From a virus, in IMG/VR virus record IMGVR_UViG_3300032087_003055, positions 1 through 22,329 of that record: 22,329 nucleotides of DNA; one strand, 5' to 3'. A model generated the notes under the pieces. It did no database searches and was not told the DNA's origin. It saw nothing but the letters and a program-made list of their open reading frames with translations. The position numbers and the translations under genes are program-made. Positions 1-7,024 of this stretch are shown in pieces (the stretch's first letter is position 1; every line of letters begins with the position of its first letter).

Positions 1-2
1 TT

Positions 3-536
3 GTTACTGGTGTTGGGTATCCGCAACTATCGACGGTTATCGAGTGCGCTGATGCCGCTCATGGGCTTGGCGGTCATGTTGTTGCTGACGGGGGTTGCAC
101 TTCTCCGGGAGATGTAGCAAAGGCATTCGCAGCAGGTGCAGACTTTGTAATGCTTGGCGGTATGCTGGCAGGGCATGATGAAGGTGGTGGTGAACCAGTC
201 TACAAATATATCCATAACAATGAGTACTACTACATGAAGGAAGACGAAATCTATAAACCAAAGATTGAGCGTAAAGAGTTCCGACAGTTCTATGGTATGT
301 CTTCTGATACAGCGAATCAAAAACATGCTGGTGGATTAAAAGGTTATCGTGCCTCTGAAGGACGGGATATCCTTGTTCCATACCGTGGTCCTGTAGCGAA
401 TACTGTTCAGTATATTCTTGGGGGTCTACGGAGCACATGCACCTATGTTGGCGCTCGACAACTCAAAGACCTTACTAAGTGTGCAACTTTTGTTCGTGTA
501 AACAATCAATATAATCGAGTATATGAAAATGCTTAA
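3..536 (+). CDS. guaC: GMP reductase, C-terminal part (cut by window edge)
   Basis: GMP reductase converts GMP to IMP with NADPH and would serve purine salvage during phage growth. The visible 177 codons read in frame from base 3 and carry family motifs: TGVGYPQL at the left edge, a [14 protein letters not shown] block, [25 protein letters not shown], then GPV and [13 protein letters not shown] near the end. The catalytic loop cysteine lies just upstream of TGVGYPQ and so falls outside the window. Compared with E. coli GuaC as I remember it, there is an insertion of roughly 19 residues, rich in Tyr and Lys, between the GHDEGGGE and FYGMSS segments. The stop overlaps the start of the heme oxygenase gene by 14 bases, so the two are probably cotranslated. 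IMP dehydrogenase is the alternative, but the C-terminal motifs fit GuaC better. Confidence 0.93.
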   Translation, partial: VTGVGYPQLSTVIECADAAHGLGGHVVADGGCTSPGDVAKAFAAGADFVMLGGMLAGHDEGGGEPVYKYIHNNEYYYMKEDEIYKPKIERKEFRQFYGMSSDTANQKHAGGLKGYRASEGRDILVPYRGPVANTVQYILGGLRSTCTYVGARQLKDLTKCATFVRVNNQYNRVYENA

Positions 537-1113
537 ACTTCGTGAACTGACAATGAAGCATCATCAAGAAGCAGAGCGCTCTGAGTTTGCTAAGAAACTT
601 GTGTCAGGTAAAGTCACACGTTTCGATTATTTCGTTTATCTTTATAATATGGCATTTGTATATAATACACTTGAAAATATTGCATGGTCTGTTGGTGCAC
701 TAGATGATATTGAGTCTATTCGACGTGCAGAAAAAATCTGGAAAGATCATAAAGAAATGGAAGAGGAGTTCCCCCCTGCTCCGCTGCTAGATTCTGTTCG
801 AGAGTATATGGACTATCTTATGTCTATTAGGTATCAAAAAAGTAAAATCCTAGCACATGTTTATGTTCGCCATATGGGAGACTTGTCTGGTGGTCAGATT
901 ATTTCTAAACGGTTGGGTAATAATTTCCCTACCAATTTCTATCAGTTTGATGAAGATCAGAATATGTTGAAAGAGAAACTTAGAGAAAAACTAAATAATG
1001 ATATGGCAGAAGAGGCAATGCGTGCTTTCGACCATGCTCATTATATTTTTCTCGAACTGGATAAATTGAATGATAATTCAAAATCTGAAAGACATTCAGA
1101 AACTTCTGAGTGA
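523..1113 (+). CDS. Heme oxygenase (biliverdin-forming)
   Basis: Heme oxygenase opens heme to biliverdin IX-alpha, CO and iron, using electrons from ferredoxin or another donor. The 196-residue protein has the usual bacterial and cyanophage size. The proximal heme ligand is probably His14 in the KHHQEAE segment. The distal-helix signature GDLSGGQ lies at 119-125, with Asp120 matching the conserved aspartate of the catalytic water network. Start is ATG 523, with a second ATG at 529 as an alternative. It overlaps GMP reductase upstream and the bilin reductase downstream (44 bases), so the pair looks like one translational unit. Phage homologues (ho1) are known from cyanophages, and a related phage heme oxygenase accompanies PcyX. 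No ferredoxin gene is visible here, so electrons would have to come from the host. Confidence 0.93.
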   Translation: MKMLKLRELTMKHHQEAERSEFAKKLVSGKVTRFDYFVYLYNMAFVYNTLENIAWSVGALDDIESIRRAEKIWKDHKEMEEEFPPAPLLDSVREYMDYLMSIRYQKSKILAHVYVRHMGDLSGGQIISKRLGNNFPTNFYQFDEDQNMLKEKLREKLNNDMAEEAMRAFDHAHYIFLELDKLNDNSKSERHSETSE

Positions 1114-1765
1114 TCAGTTTAATTCTACTGGTGATCCTGTAGATGAACCTGATATGGCAGAGTTTGATTATGAAGGTTGGAATAACTTAGTATGGCAGTC
1201 TGAGGATTACAGACGTGCTCACCTAGAGCATATTGAAGTAAAGGGAAATGACGGTGAAGTTCGACTCGGTATTATTCACTGTTGCATCTTCCCTCACTTC
1301 CATAATGACGCTCCTATCTGGGGATTTGACGTTGTAGCAGGGCAGAAGAAAATCACCGGATGCTTCTATGATTTCTCACCAACAGTTGATGTTAACCATC
1401 CAATGATTAATTGGTTTGCTAACGCCACAGGAAAATTACATTGGGCGAAAACTCGTACTTTACCAGAATGGGCGACAAATATCTTTAGTAGGCATATCGT
1501 TGCTGCCGGTAATGTTAAAGACGAGAATGAGTGTAGTCAAATCTTTGATATGGTAGAAGAAGGTGTATCATATTATCTGAATCATGTAGGACATTACAAC
1601 GATACTTTTGTTTACGATACATATGGTAAGGATGCTCAGAACAGGTACTGCTTCTGGCAAAAAAGAAATCCACATGTTACTAAATCCCTAGAATCTTCTC
1701 TTGGATTATCTGATAAGCAAGCAGAGAGATTCGTTGAAAATTGTTTATTTCCAGAGGTTAAATAA
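1070..1765 (+). CDS. pcyX: Ferredoxin-dependent bilin reductase, PcyA/PcyX-like
   Basis: Members of this family reduce biliverdin IX-alpha to phytobilins using ferredoxin. The 231-residue protein has the family core: HIEVK with Glu56, IIHCCIFP with His70, PIWGFDVVAG at 82-91, and YDFSP with Asp101. These match the PcyA residues Glu76, His88 and Asp105 from memory. PebS has Asn at the His position. Asn200, in the segment RNPHVTK, falls where PebS carries its second aspartate (Asp206). The C-terminal GLSDKQAERFVENCLF block is also family-like. This residue pattern is PcyA-like. Virus-encoded PcyX is PcyA-related but is reported to make phycoerythrobilin, so the product (PEB or PCB) cannot be read from sequence. 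The symbol is given for the closest type and is not proven. The start at 1070 overlaps heme oxygenase; ATG 1154 is an unlikely alternative because it would shorten the N-terminus. Confidence 0.88.
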   Translation: MIIQNLKDIQKLLSDQFNSTGDPVDEPDMAEFDYEGWNNLVWQSEDYRRAHLEHIEVKGNDGEVRLGIIHCCIFPHFHNDAPIWGFDVVAGQKKITGCFYDFSPTVDVNHPMINWFANATGKLHWAKTRTLPEWATNIFSRHIVAAGNVKDENECSQIFDMVEEGVSYYLNHVGHYNDTFVYDTYGKDAQNRYCFWQKRNPHVTKSLESSLGLSDKQAERFVENCLFPEVK

Positions 1766-1998
1766 TGCCAGTATATACACTTAGAAATGACGTGACAGAA
1801 CAAATTATGGATGTGAATATGTCTTACAAAGATTTGCAAGACTTTCTGCATGGCAATCCCGAATATTCTCAGATTTTTAAAATGCCTGCAACTGTGACAG
1901 GTCGTATGTCAACACACCGTATGGCAGGTGAGGGTTGGCAAGATGTTCTGAAAAAAGTAAAGAAAAACTCAGGTAAAGACAATAAAATCAATGTCTAA
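1765..1998 (+). CDS. Small FmdB-like phage protein lacking a zinc ribbon
   Basis: A 77-residue protein of unknown function. Its opening (PVYTLRNDVTEQIMD), a middle block (MSYKDLQDFLHGNPEY) and its end (GWQDVLKKVKKNSG) resemble small proteins common in T4-like marine phages that are annotated as FmdB-type regulators. Unlike true FmdB proteins it contains no cysteine, so the zinc ribbon is absent. The start ATG overlaps the last base of the bilin reductase stop (TAATG), and its own end overlaps phoH by 8 bases. It therefore sits in a tight cotranscribed run. Family assignment is from memory of pattern only. Confidence 0.6.
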   Translation: MPVYTLRNDVTEQIMDVNMSYKDLQDFLHGNPEYSQIFKMPATVTGRMSTHRMAGEGWQDVLKKVKKNSGKDNKINV

Positions 1999-2674
1999 TA
2001 ACAAACTGCGTTTTCGTTTAGAAGACCTTCCTGAGATTGAACCAATCACAAAAAATCAGGAAAAGATTTTTGATGCCTATGAGAAAGGTGATCATGTTAT
2101 TCTTTCTGGTGCAGCAGGAACAGGAAAAACCTTTGTTGCACTCGCACTTGCATTAGAAGACGTACTAGACAAGGAAACACCCTATGATCAAATCGTATTG
2201 GTTAGGTCTGTTGTACCCACCCGTGACACAGGTTTTCTTCCTGGAACCAAAGAAGAAAAAGAAGACCCCTACACAAAACCCTATCGTGGTATTTGTGCGG
2301 AACTGTTTGGACAGAATGACAGCTGGAACAAACTAATCCAAGCTGGTACTGTTCACTTTGAGTCCACGTCGCATCTGCGTGGAACTACATTCAATAACAC
2401 CGTTGTAATTATTGATGAGATGCAGAACCTTAACTTCCATGAACTTGATTCTGTGATCACCCGTGTAGGTCGTGATTGTAGATTTATCATGTGTGGGGAT
2501 TATTACCAGTCTGACTTTGAAAAAGAAAAAGACAAGAATGGTATTCTGATGTTTATGAATATCGTCGAGCAACTTAGAAACTTTACGACTGTAGAGTTTG
2601 GTTGGGAAGATATTGTTCGGTCTGACTTCGTCAGAGATTATATCATGACAAAAGAGATGTTAGGCATAAAATAA
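1991..2674 (+). CDS. phoH: PhoH-like P-loop ATPase
   Basis: PhoH-family ATPases are very common in marine phages. Their role in infection is not settled, and RNA or phosphate-stress functions have been proposed. The 227-residue protein has a Walker A motif GAAGTGKT at 40-47, a conserved GFLPG at 81-85, a Walker B motif VVIIDEMQN at 138-146, and a sensor-like segment ending CGDYYQSD near 168-175. Length and motif order match phage PhoH. The start overlaps the upstream gene by 8 bases. The stop TAA shares a base with the ATG of the next small gene, which suggests translational coupling. Confidence 0.93.
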   Translation: MSNNKLRFRLEDLPEIEPITKNQEKIFDAYEKGDHVILSGAAGTGKTFVALALALEDVLDKETPYDQIVLVRSVVPTRDTGFLPGTKEEKEDPYTKPYRGICAELFGQNDSWNKLIQAGTVHFESTSHLRGTTFNNTVVIIDEMQNLNFHELDSVITRVGRDCRFIMCGDYYQSDFEKEKDKNGILMFMNIVEQLRNFTTVEFGWEDIVRSDFVRDYIMTKEMLGIK

Positions 2675-2823
2675 TGCTTGACAAATTGGTAAAAGAGTTT
2701 TATGATATGTACCCTGATGCCCCTAATCCGGAGCATTATCCAAAATCATTTGAGTTTTATGTAAAAATGTTTAAATTTAACAAAGGAAAAAAATCAATGG
2801 AGCAACAGAAAGGTAATGGCTAA
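2674..2823 (+). CDS. Small phage protein, 49 aa
   Basis: This short gene encodes 49 residues with a motif DMYPDAPNPEHYPKSFEFYVK. Similar short proteins with a YP..NPEHYP pattern occur in T4-like marine phages, as I recall. Its ATG overlaps the phoH stop and its TAA lies inside the start of the next gene, giving a gapless chain. No known domain, membrane segment or metal site is visible. Function is unknown. A sigma70-like promoter match lies inside its 5' end. Confidence 0.65.
   Translation: MLDKLVKEFYDMYPDAPNPEHYPKSFEFYVKMFKFNKGKKSMEQQKGNG
2678..2706 (+). promoter_or_regulatory. Possible internal sigma70-type promoter
   Basis: TTGACA at 2678-2683 and TATGAT at 2701-2706 are separated by 17 bases. 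This is the same pair of hexamers and spacing as the promoter in front of gp32. It lies inside the 49-aa gene, so coding constraint could explain it. If real, it would boost expression from 2816 onward. Confidence 0.4.
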
Positions 2824-3028
2824 GTTTTCTCGTTTTGACCCTCGGAATAAGAAGAATGGTCGCAATAAGAAGATGACCCTTGGAGAATACCCAAAAGGTA
2901 GTAAAAAGAATGTCATTGATATGGACGAAGATAAGTACCTTCGTAAGTATAAAAAGATCGAGTATGATGAGTACGATCCGGTACTTCAGGATGAAGCAGA
3001 TGAAGAGTTAGGATGGGCAGTTAGATGA
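2816..3028 (+). CDS. Small basic/acidic phage protein, 70 aa
   Basis: Function unknown. The N-terminal third is strongly basic (KFSRFDPRNKKNGRNKKM) and the C-terminal half is acidic with a DEYDPVLQDEADEE run. This suggests a nucleic-acid- or protein-binding tail with a charged counterpart. There are no cysteines, signal peptide or membrane segment. The start overlaps the stop of the preceding 49-aa gene and the stop overlaps the cupin start (ATGATTG), so it belongs to the same operon. Similar FDPRNKK proteins appear in other T4-like phages, by memory only. Confidence 0.7.
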   Translation: MAKFSRFDPRNKKNGRNKKMTLGEYPKGSKKNVIDMDEDKYLRKYKKIEYDEYDPVLQDEADEELGWAVR

Positions 3029-3375
3029 TTGCAGGTAAAGTATGGGGTTCTACAGAACTGATTGAAGCGAACGGTGCACTAGAGTTTCACCGTATCTTCA
3101 CCAAGAAAGGTGGAGTATGTTCCAAACATAAACATGAGTTTAAGTGGAACGGATTCTTTGTAGAGTCTGGATACCTGCTTATTCGTGTATGGCAGAACGA
3201 TTATGATCTAGTCGATGAGACTATCGTAGGTCCAGGTGAGTGGACCAAAGTAAAACCTGGTGTCTATCACCAGTTTGAGTGTATTGAAGATGCTGTTGCC
3301 TTTGAGGTCTACTGGGCAGAGCTGAATAATAATGATATTGTTAGGGAAACCGTTGGATACTCGCAGAACGTTTGA
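3025..3375 (+). CDS. Cupin-domain protein
   Basis: A single-domain cupin of 116 residues. The first cupin motif is visible as HKHEFKWNGFFVESG at about 36-50, providing two His and one Glu as likely metal ligands. The second is seen as GEWTKVKPGVYHQFEC at about 71-86, with one more His. Small cupins of this kind can be isomerases, dioxygenases or sugar-binding proteins, and the exact reaction cannot be told here. A role in sugar metabolism is possible given the glycan cassette downstream, but that is inference. The start overlaps the previous gene by 4 bases. Confidence 0.75.
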   Translation: MIAGKVWGSTELIEANGALEFHRIFTKKGGVCSKHKHEFKWNGFFVESGYLLIRVWQNDYDLVDETIVGPGEWTKVKPGVYHQFECIEDAVAFEVYWAELNNNDIVRETVGYSQNV

Positions 3376-4045
3376 GCACGTTAAAGTTCACTTTGATTAT
3401 GATGACCTTCTCTCTGAAGACACTGAGGAAGGTCGCAAGTATGTAACTGAAGATAAGAAGAAGTATCCTTCTATCACAACAGTGTTGTCTATTCTCTCCC
3501 GTGCTGCTATTGCTGCATGGCGTAAACGTGTAGGAGATGAAGAGGCAGATCGAGTTTCCCGTATGGCGACTACTCGTGGTTCTGCGGTTCACCAGATTGT
3601 CGAGGATTATATTGATAATAAACCTGACTATGATGTAGGGTATTTTCCTCATATTCTGGAAAACTTCCAACAGATAAAAGATATTATCGATAAACGTATC
3701 GGTAAAGTCTATGCTCAAGAGCAACCTTTGTATTCAAATCATTTGCGTGTAGCAGGTCGTGTAGACTGTGTAGCAGAGTTTGATGGTAAGCTGTCTATCA
3801 TTGACTTTAAGACTTCTAAGAAGCGTAAGACCCGTAGTCGCTGCTATAATTACTTTATGCAGGAAGCAGCATATGCTATTATGTGGGAAGAACGTACTAA
3901 GATGCCTATCACACAACTGGTTACGATTATGTCAGTAGATGACGATCATCCTCTTGTATTTGTAGAACAACGTGACGATTGGACGGAGAAACTCCATGAA
4001 ACGATCAAACAATATGAAGCAGAACAATCCACCCTTAATGGGTGA
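3332..4045 (+). CDS. RecB-like PD-(D/E)XK exonuclease
   Basis: A predicted single-strand or double-strand DNA exonuclease of the RecB/Cas4-like superfamily, 237 residues. Visible core: TRGSAVHQIVEDY with His87, AGRVDCVAEF with Asp145, LSIIDFKTSK with Asp158 and Lys160, then the QxxxY motif at Gln177 to Tyr181. This His-Asp-DxK-QxxxY layout is diagnostic of the RecB family. Similar stand-alone nucleases are frequent in T4-like marine phages and probably act in recombination, DNA processing or host DNA degradation. ATG 3332 gives a 44-base overlap with the cupin gene. TTG 3353 is a possible shorter start. Confidence 0.88.
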   Translation: MILLGKPLDTRRTFEHVKVHFDYDDLLSEDTEEGRKYVTEDKKKYPSITTVLSILSRAAIAAWRKRVGDEEADRVSRMATTRGSAVHQIVEDYIDNKPDYDVGYFPHILENFQQIKDIIDKRIGKVYAQEQPLYSNHLRVAGRVDCVAEFDGKLSIIDFKTSKKRKTRSRCYNYFMQEAAYAIMWEERTKMPITQLVTIMSVDDDHPLVFVEQRDDWTEKLHETIKQYEAEQSTLNG

Positions 4046-4334
4046 GAATAAGACTGGTAAGGAACTGATTCCTCAGAAACTTACTCCAGTAAAGGATGAT
4101 ACCAGATTTTATAATCCAATGTTTGCTGGAGAGTATTGTAGTCTTAATATGTGCATAGATAGATTTGATAGTGTGGTGCAAGTAGTAGAAAAAACTGCCA
4201 AAGGTAATTCCTACTACGCATACTATCATGTCTGCAATACATGTGATCGAAAGCACATGTCCTCTCGGAATAAGACAGATACAGCAGAATCTAAGCGACG
4301 TGCTGATCTTGGATATAAGGAAGTTGAATTATGA
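3996..4334 (+). CDS. Putative zinc-ribbon phage protein, 112 aa
   Basis: Function unknown. Four cysteines are arranged in two pairs, one in the YCSLNMC segment (Cys-x4-Cys) and one in HVCNTCDRKH (Cys-x2-Cys). They could form a zinc-binding fold. The C-terminus is charged. I chose ATG 3996 because a GGAG Shine-Dalgarno lies 7 bases upstream. GTG 3972, ATG 4014 and ATG 4038 are alternatives, and the last gives the smallest overlap with the nuclease. The stop overlaps the ClpP-like gene start (ATGA). Confidence 0.65.
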   Translation: MKRSNNMKQNNPPLMGENKTGKELIPQKLTPVKDDTRFYNPMFAGEYCSLNMCIDRFDSVVQVVEKTAKGNSYYAYYHVCNTCDRKHMSSRNKTDTAESKRRADLGYKEVEL

Positions 4335-4969
4335 TGGAACCATTGGGTTTAGATGAACTGCTGGGTATGGGACAGAAGAATAAAAATATCTTCGCCAATA
4401 AGCAAATCGTATCGAAGCATGATTTATATCTGACTGGAGAGATTGGTGCACCAGATCAGTATACAGACTGGTTCGAACTTATCCGTAATGGTGGTAAATC
4501 TGACATTATCACCATCCATATTAACTCGCATGGCGGAGACTTGTTTACAGCGGTTCAGTTGATGCGCTGCATTCAAGAATCTCAGGCAGTTATTACTACC
4601 TCTGTAGAGGGTGCATGTATGTCTGCTGCAACTATGGTATTCCTACAGGCGCAGTCATTTGAAGTATCTGAGCACAGTGCATTTATGTTCCATAACTATT
4701 CTGGTATCGCAGTTGGTAAAGGTGCGGAAATGTTTGCTCAGGTATCTTTTGAGAAAAAACTTGTTGACAAAATGATGAAAAGCGTTTATAGTGGTTTTCT
4801 GAGTGAGGATGAAATCTCTGATATTCTGGAGGGCAGAGACCTTTGGTTAGATGGAGATGAAGTTGTCACTCGACTGAAAGCGATGAAAAAAGAAGTCGAA
4901 CAACTTGAACTGAAACTTGGTGATGAAGATGACGGAAGCGAAGACGAATCAAAAGATGTGGGATGTTGA
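4331..4969 (+). CDS. clpP: ClpP-like serine protease
   Basis: A 212-residue ClpP/crotonase-fold peptidase, as found in many phages. Visible elements: INSHGGD at 65-70 forming the oxyanion-side glycine loop, nucleophile Ser98 in GACMSAATM, His121 in FMFHNYSG, and a candidate Asp170 in EGRDLWLDGDEV. The full catalytic triad therefore appears present. The C-terminus ends in an acidic tail (GDEDDGSEDE) not typical of bacterial ClpP. It may act in proteolysis of phage or host proteins, alone or with a host unfoldase. Start ATG 4331 overlaps the previous stop; ATG 4334 is equivalent. Confidence 0.88.
   Translation: MMEPLGLDELLGMGQKNKNIFANKQIVSKHDLYLTGEIGAPDQYTDWFELIRNGGKSDIITIHINSHGGDLFTAVQLMRCIQESQAVITTSVEGACMSAATMVFLQAQSFEVSEHSAFMFHNYSGIAVGKGAEMFAQVSFEKKLVDKMMKSVYSGFLSEDEISDILEGRDLWLDGDEVVTRLKAMKKEVEQLELKLGDEDDGSEDESKDVGC
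4764..4792 (+). promoter_or_regulatory. Possible internal sigma70-type promoter
   Basis: TTGACA (4764-4769), a 17-base spacer and TATAGT (4787-4792) lie within the clpP-like gene. The hexamers differ from consensus by one base in the -10. It would sit about 0.5 kb upstream of the glycan cassette. The position inside a gene makes chance occurrence possible. Confidence 0.4.
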
Positions 4970-5102
4970 GCAGAATAACTTTATGAAAGAGTATGTTGAT
5001 TCTGCAGCAGGATATGAAACCACAATTGAAGAAGCAAAAGAGTTTATTCAGGGACTTATTGACTCTGAAGCAGCATATATCGATGATCTAAAAATGATGT
5101 GA
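4956..5102 (+). CDS. Small acidic phage protein, 48 aa
   Basis: A short protein of unknown function, helical in appearance, with a DSAAGYETTIEEAKEFIQ segment followed by LIDSEAAYIDDL. No metal site or membrane segment is visible. The frame extends upstream to a TTG at 4917 with ATG codons at 4923 and 4929, but those starts would overlap clpP by more than 40 bases. ATG 4956 gives a 14-base overlap and is preferred, although its Shine-Dalgarno is weak. The stop touches the next gene (TGATG). Confidence 0.55.
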   Translation: MWDVEQNNFMKEYVDSAAGYETTIEEAKEFIQGLIDSEAAYIDDLKMM

Positions 5103-5311
5103 TGAATATGACATTTATACAATACCTAAACTACCGGAGCGAGTATGAACGGCTCGTCTCCGGTTTTATTTTACCAGAAGACATGTATCACGGAACTATA
5201 GATAGTATGCAGTGGTTTCTTGAAAAGGGGCATACTGCAAATAGATTTCGTAAAGGGTTTGATGATGCAACTGAACTTTGTCATCATGTTTTGAAGGAAA
5301 TGAAAAAATGA
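5102..5311 (+). CDS. Small phage protein, 69 aa
   Basis: Function unknown. It is an aromatic-rich small protein starting MNMTFIQYLNYRSEYERLV. A downstream segment, RFRKGFDDATELCHHVLKEM, resembles an amphipathic helix. There are no diagnostic motifs. GTG 5099 and ATG 5108 are alternative starts. The ATG overlaps the preceding TGA, and its own stop overlaps the ATG of the dehydrogenase gene (ATGA), so it is translationally linked to the sugar cassette. Confidence 0.6.
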   Translation: MNMTFIQYLNYRSEYERLVSGFILPEDMYHGTIDSMQWFLEKGHTANRFRKGFDDATELCHHVLKEMKK

Positions 5312-6090
5312 AGATTTGTGTAGTTGGATATGGATATGTCGGCAAAGCAATGGTTGCCGCATTCGATCAGGGCGAGAATATTGATTATGATATTGTAGAC
5401 CCTGCTTATGAAGAATATAATAATTCTCTGCTTGAGGTTATGGAGTCTTGTGATGCTGCTGTAGTCTGTGTTCCGACACCGCAAGGAGAAGACGGTAAAT
5501 GCGATGATTCTACGGTTCTTGATGTTGTAGAGAGTATTGGTCTTGATAAACCTATTCTGATTAAATCCACTACAGACATCGACACACTTCAATGGTTTAA
5601 AGAAAATTATCCTAATGTCTGTTTTTCCCCCGAGTTTCTGCGTGGACGTAGTTCTGTAGAAGATTTCCTTGCTGAAACTAAAATGATTATTGGTGGCGAG
5701 ATCGATCAGGCAGAGGGTTGGATGAATGTGTTTCAAGAATGCTTAGATATTAAAGATGAAGCATTCCTTGACATTGTCGAAGCAGGTTATGTCAAGTATG
5801 CATGTAATTCTTTTTTGGCAACAAAAGTGACGTTCTTTAACGATTTGTTTAATCTAATGCAAAAAGCGCATCCAGAACTTGATTATGATTCTATGGTTTA
5901 TGCTCTGGGTCTAGACTCTCGTATCGGACATTCTCATACTGAAGTTCCGGGGTATGATGGTAAGTTTGGTTGGGGCGGCCATTGTTTCCCTAAAGATACG
6001 GCAGCGTTTGTACATTTTGCAGAACGACAGGATACTGACCTTCCCCTTATTCGAAAGGCAAGGGAACTGAATAAAATTCAAAGGAAGTAA
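5308..6090 (+). CDS. Short UDP-glucose/GDP-mannose dehydrogenase family protein
   Basis: Nucleotide-sugar 6-dehydrogenases oxidise UDP-glucose to UDP-glucuronate (or GDP-mannose to GDP-mannuronate) with two NAD. Here 260 residues carry the Rossmann start CVVGYGYVGKAM, CVPTP at 54-58, the FSPEFLRGRS segment near 106-115, the central-domain Lys163 and Asn167, and the catalytic Cys226 in WGGHCFPKDT. Most family members have about 390-450 residues, so the C-terminal UDP-binding domain is missing although the stop is clean. Either this is a compact phage form or the substrate differs. The start ATG 5308 has an AAGGA Shine-Dalgarno. The adjacent epimerase suggests the product is UDP-glucuronate. 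Confidence 0.85.
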   Translation: MKICVVGYGYVGKAMVAAFDQGENIDYDIVDPAYEEYNNSLLEVMESCDAAVVCVPTPQGEDGKCDDSTVLDVVESIGLDKPILIKSTTDIDTLQWFKENYPNVCFSPEFLRGRSSVEDFLAETKMIIGGEIDQAEGWMNVFQECLDIKDEAFLDIVEAGYVKYACNSFLATKVTFFNDLFNLMQKAHPELDYDSMVYALGLDSRIGHSHTEVPGYDGKFGWGGHCFPKDTAAFVHFAERQDTDLPLIRKARELNKIQRK

Positions 6091-6091
6091 G

Positions 6092-7024
6092 ATGAAAGTT
6101 TTTATCACGGGCATTGCTGGATTCATTGGATACCATACTGCCCTTCGGTATAAGGAAGAAGGTTGGGAAGTATCAGGTATTGATAACTTTAATGACTATT
6201 ATGATCCTCAGCTAAAACGCATGAGACAAGACCGTCTCATGGATCAAAGGATCGATGTTAAGGATATGGATATTCGTTCAGATGAACTTCCCCATACCCT
6301 TGATGATATTCAACCTGATCTTGTTATTCATCTAGCAGCTTCTGCTGGTGTGCGATACTCTATGGATAATGCGATTGAATATATTGATAACAACATTCAT
6401 GGCACTCAGTGTGTTATTAATGCCTGTGAAAAAGTAAATGTTAAAGATGTAATTTATGCTTCTACTTCTTGTGTGATGCACGATAACCCTCTGCCTTGGA
6501 ATGAGGATGAAAAACTCGGACCACAACTAAGTCCATATGGATATTCCAAAGCAACCAATGAACATCAGTTCAACATCTCAAAAATTCCGAATGCAGTCTG
6601 CCTACGGTTCTTTACCGTCTATGGTCCTTGGGGTCGCCCAGACATGGCATTGTTTACATTTACAAAGCAGATGCTTGCAGACGAAACTATCACTGTTTAT
6701 AATAATGGTGATATGAAGCGGGACTTTACATATATTGATGATATTGTGCAGGGAATCTATCTTGTTTCTCAGAATATGAAACCTAGAGATACCTACTGCT
6801 TAGGTAATGGTACACAGGTTCCTTTGATGGAATTTATTACAGAGATTGAACGCAACTTAGGTAATGGAGAATCCAAGAAAGATTTTCAACCACGACATCC
6901 AGCAGATGCAAAAGAAACTTGGTCAGATACAACAAAGATTCAACAATTGGGTTACTCTGCAAAGACTCCTATCAATGTAGGAGTAAAGAACTTTATTGAT
7001 TGGTATATGGAGTATTATAATTGA
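6092..7024 (+). CDS. NAD-dependent epimerase, UDP-glucuronate 4-epimerase-like
   Basis: A 310-residue extended short-chain dehydrogenase. The NAD-binding GxxGxxG is GIAGFIG at 7-13, the catalytic serine region is STSCV at 124-128, and the YxxxK pair is Tyr149 and Lys153. The motifs GIDNFNDYYDPQLKR, LRFFTVYGPWGRPDMALF and RDFTYIDDIV are typical of UDP-glucuronate 4-epimerases, which make UDP-galacturonate. It follows the dehydrogenase by one base with an AAGGAAG Shine-Dalgarno, giving a two-step route UDP-glucose to UDP-glucuronate to UDP-galacturonate. UDP-glucose 4-epimerase or dTDP-glucose dehydratase are less likely alternatives. Confidence 0.87.
   Translation: MKVFITGIAGFIGYHTALRYKEEGWEVSGIDNFNDYYDPQLKRMRQDRLMDQRIDVKDMDIRSDELPHTLDDIQPDLVIHLAASAGVRYSMDNAIEYIDNNIHGTQCVINACEKVNVKDVIYASTSCVMHDNPLPWNEDEKLGPQLSPYGYSKATNEHQFNISKIPNAVCLRFFTVYGPWGRPDMALFTFTKQMLADETITVYNNGDMKRDFTYIDDIVQGIYLVSQNMKPRDTYCLGNGTQVPLMEFITEIERNLGNGESKKDFQPRHPADAKETWSDTTKIQQLGYSAKTPINVGVKNFIDWYMEYYN

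Noticed and set aside
27-438. Minus-strand reading frames across the GMP reductase
   Set aside because: The opposite strand encodes clear GMP reductase motifs; the minus frames are low-complexity shadows.
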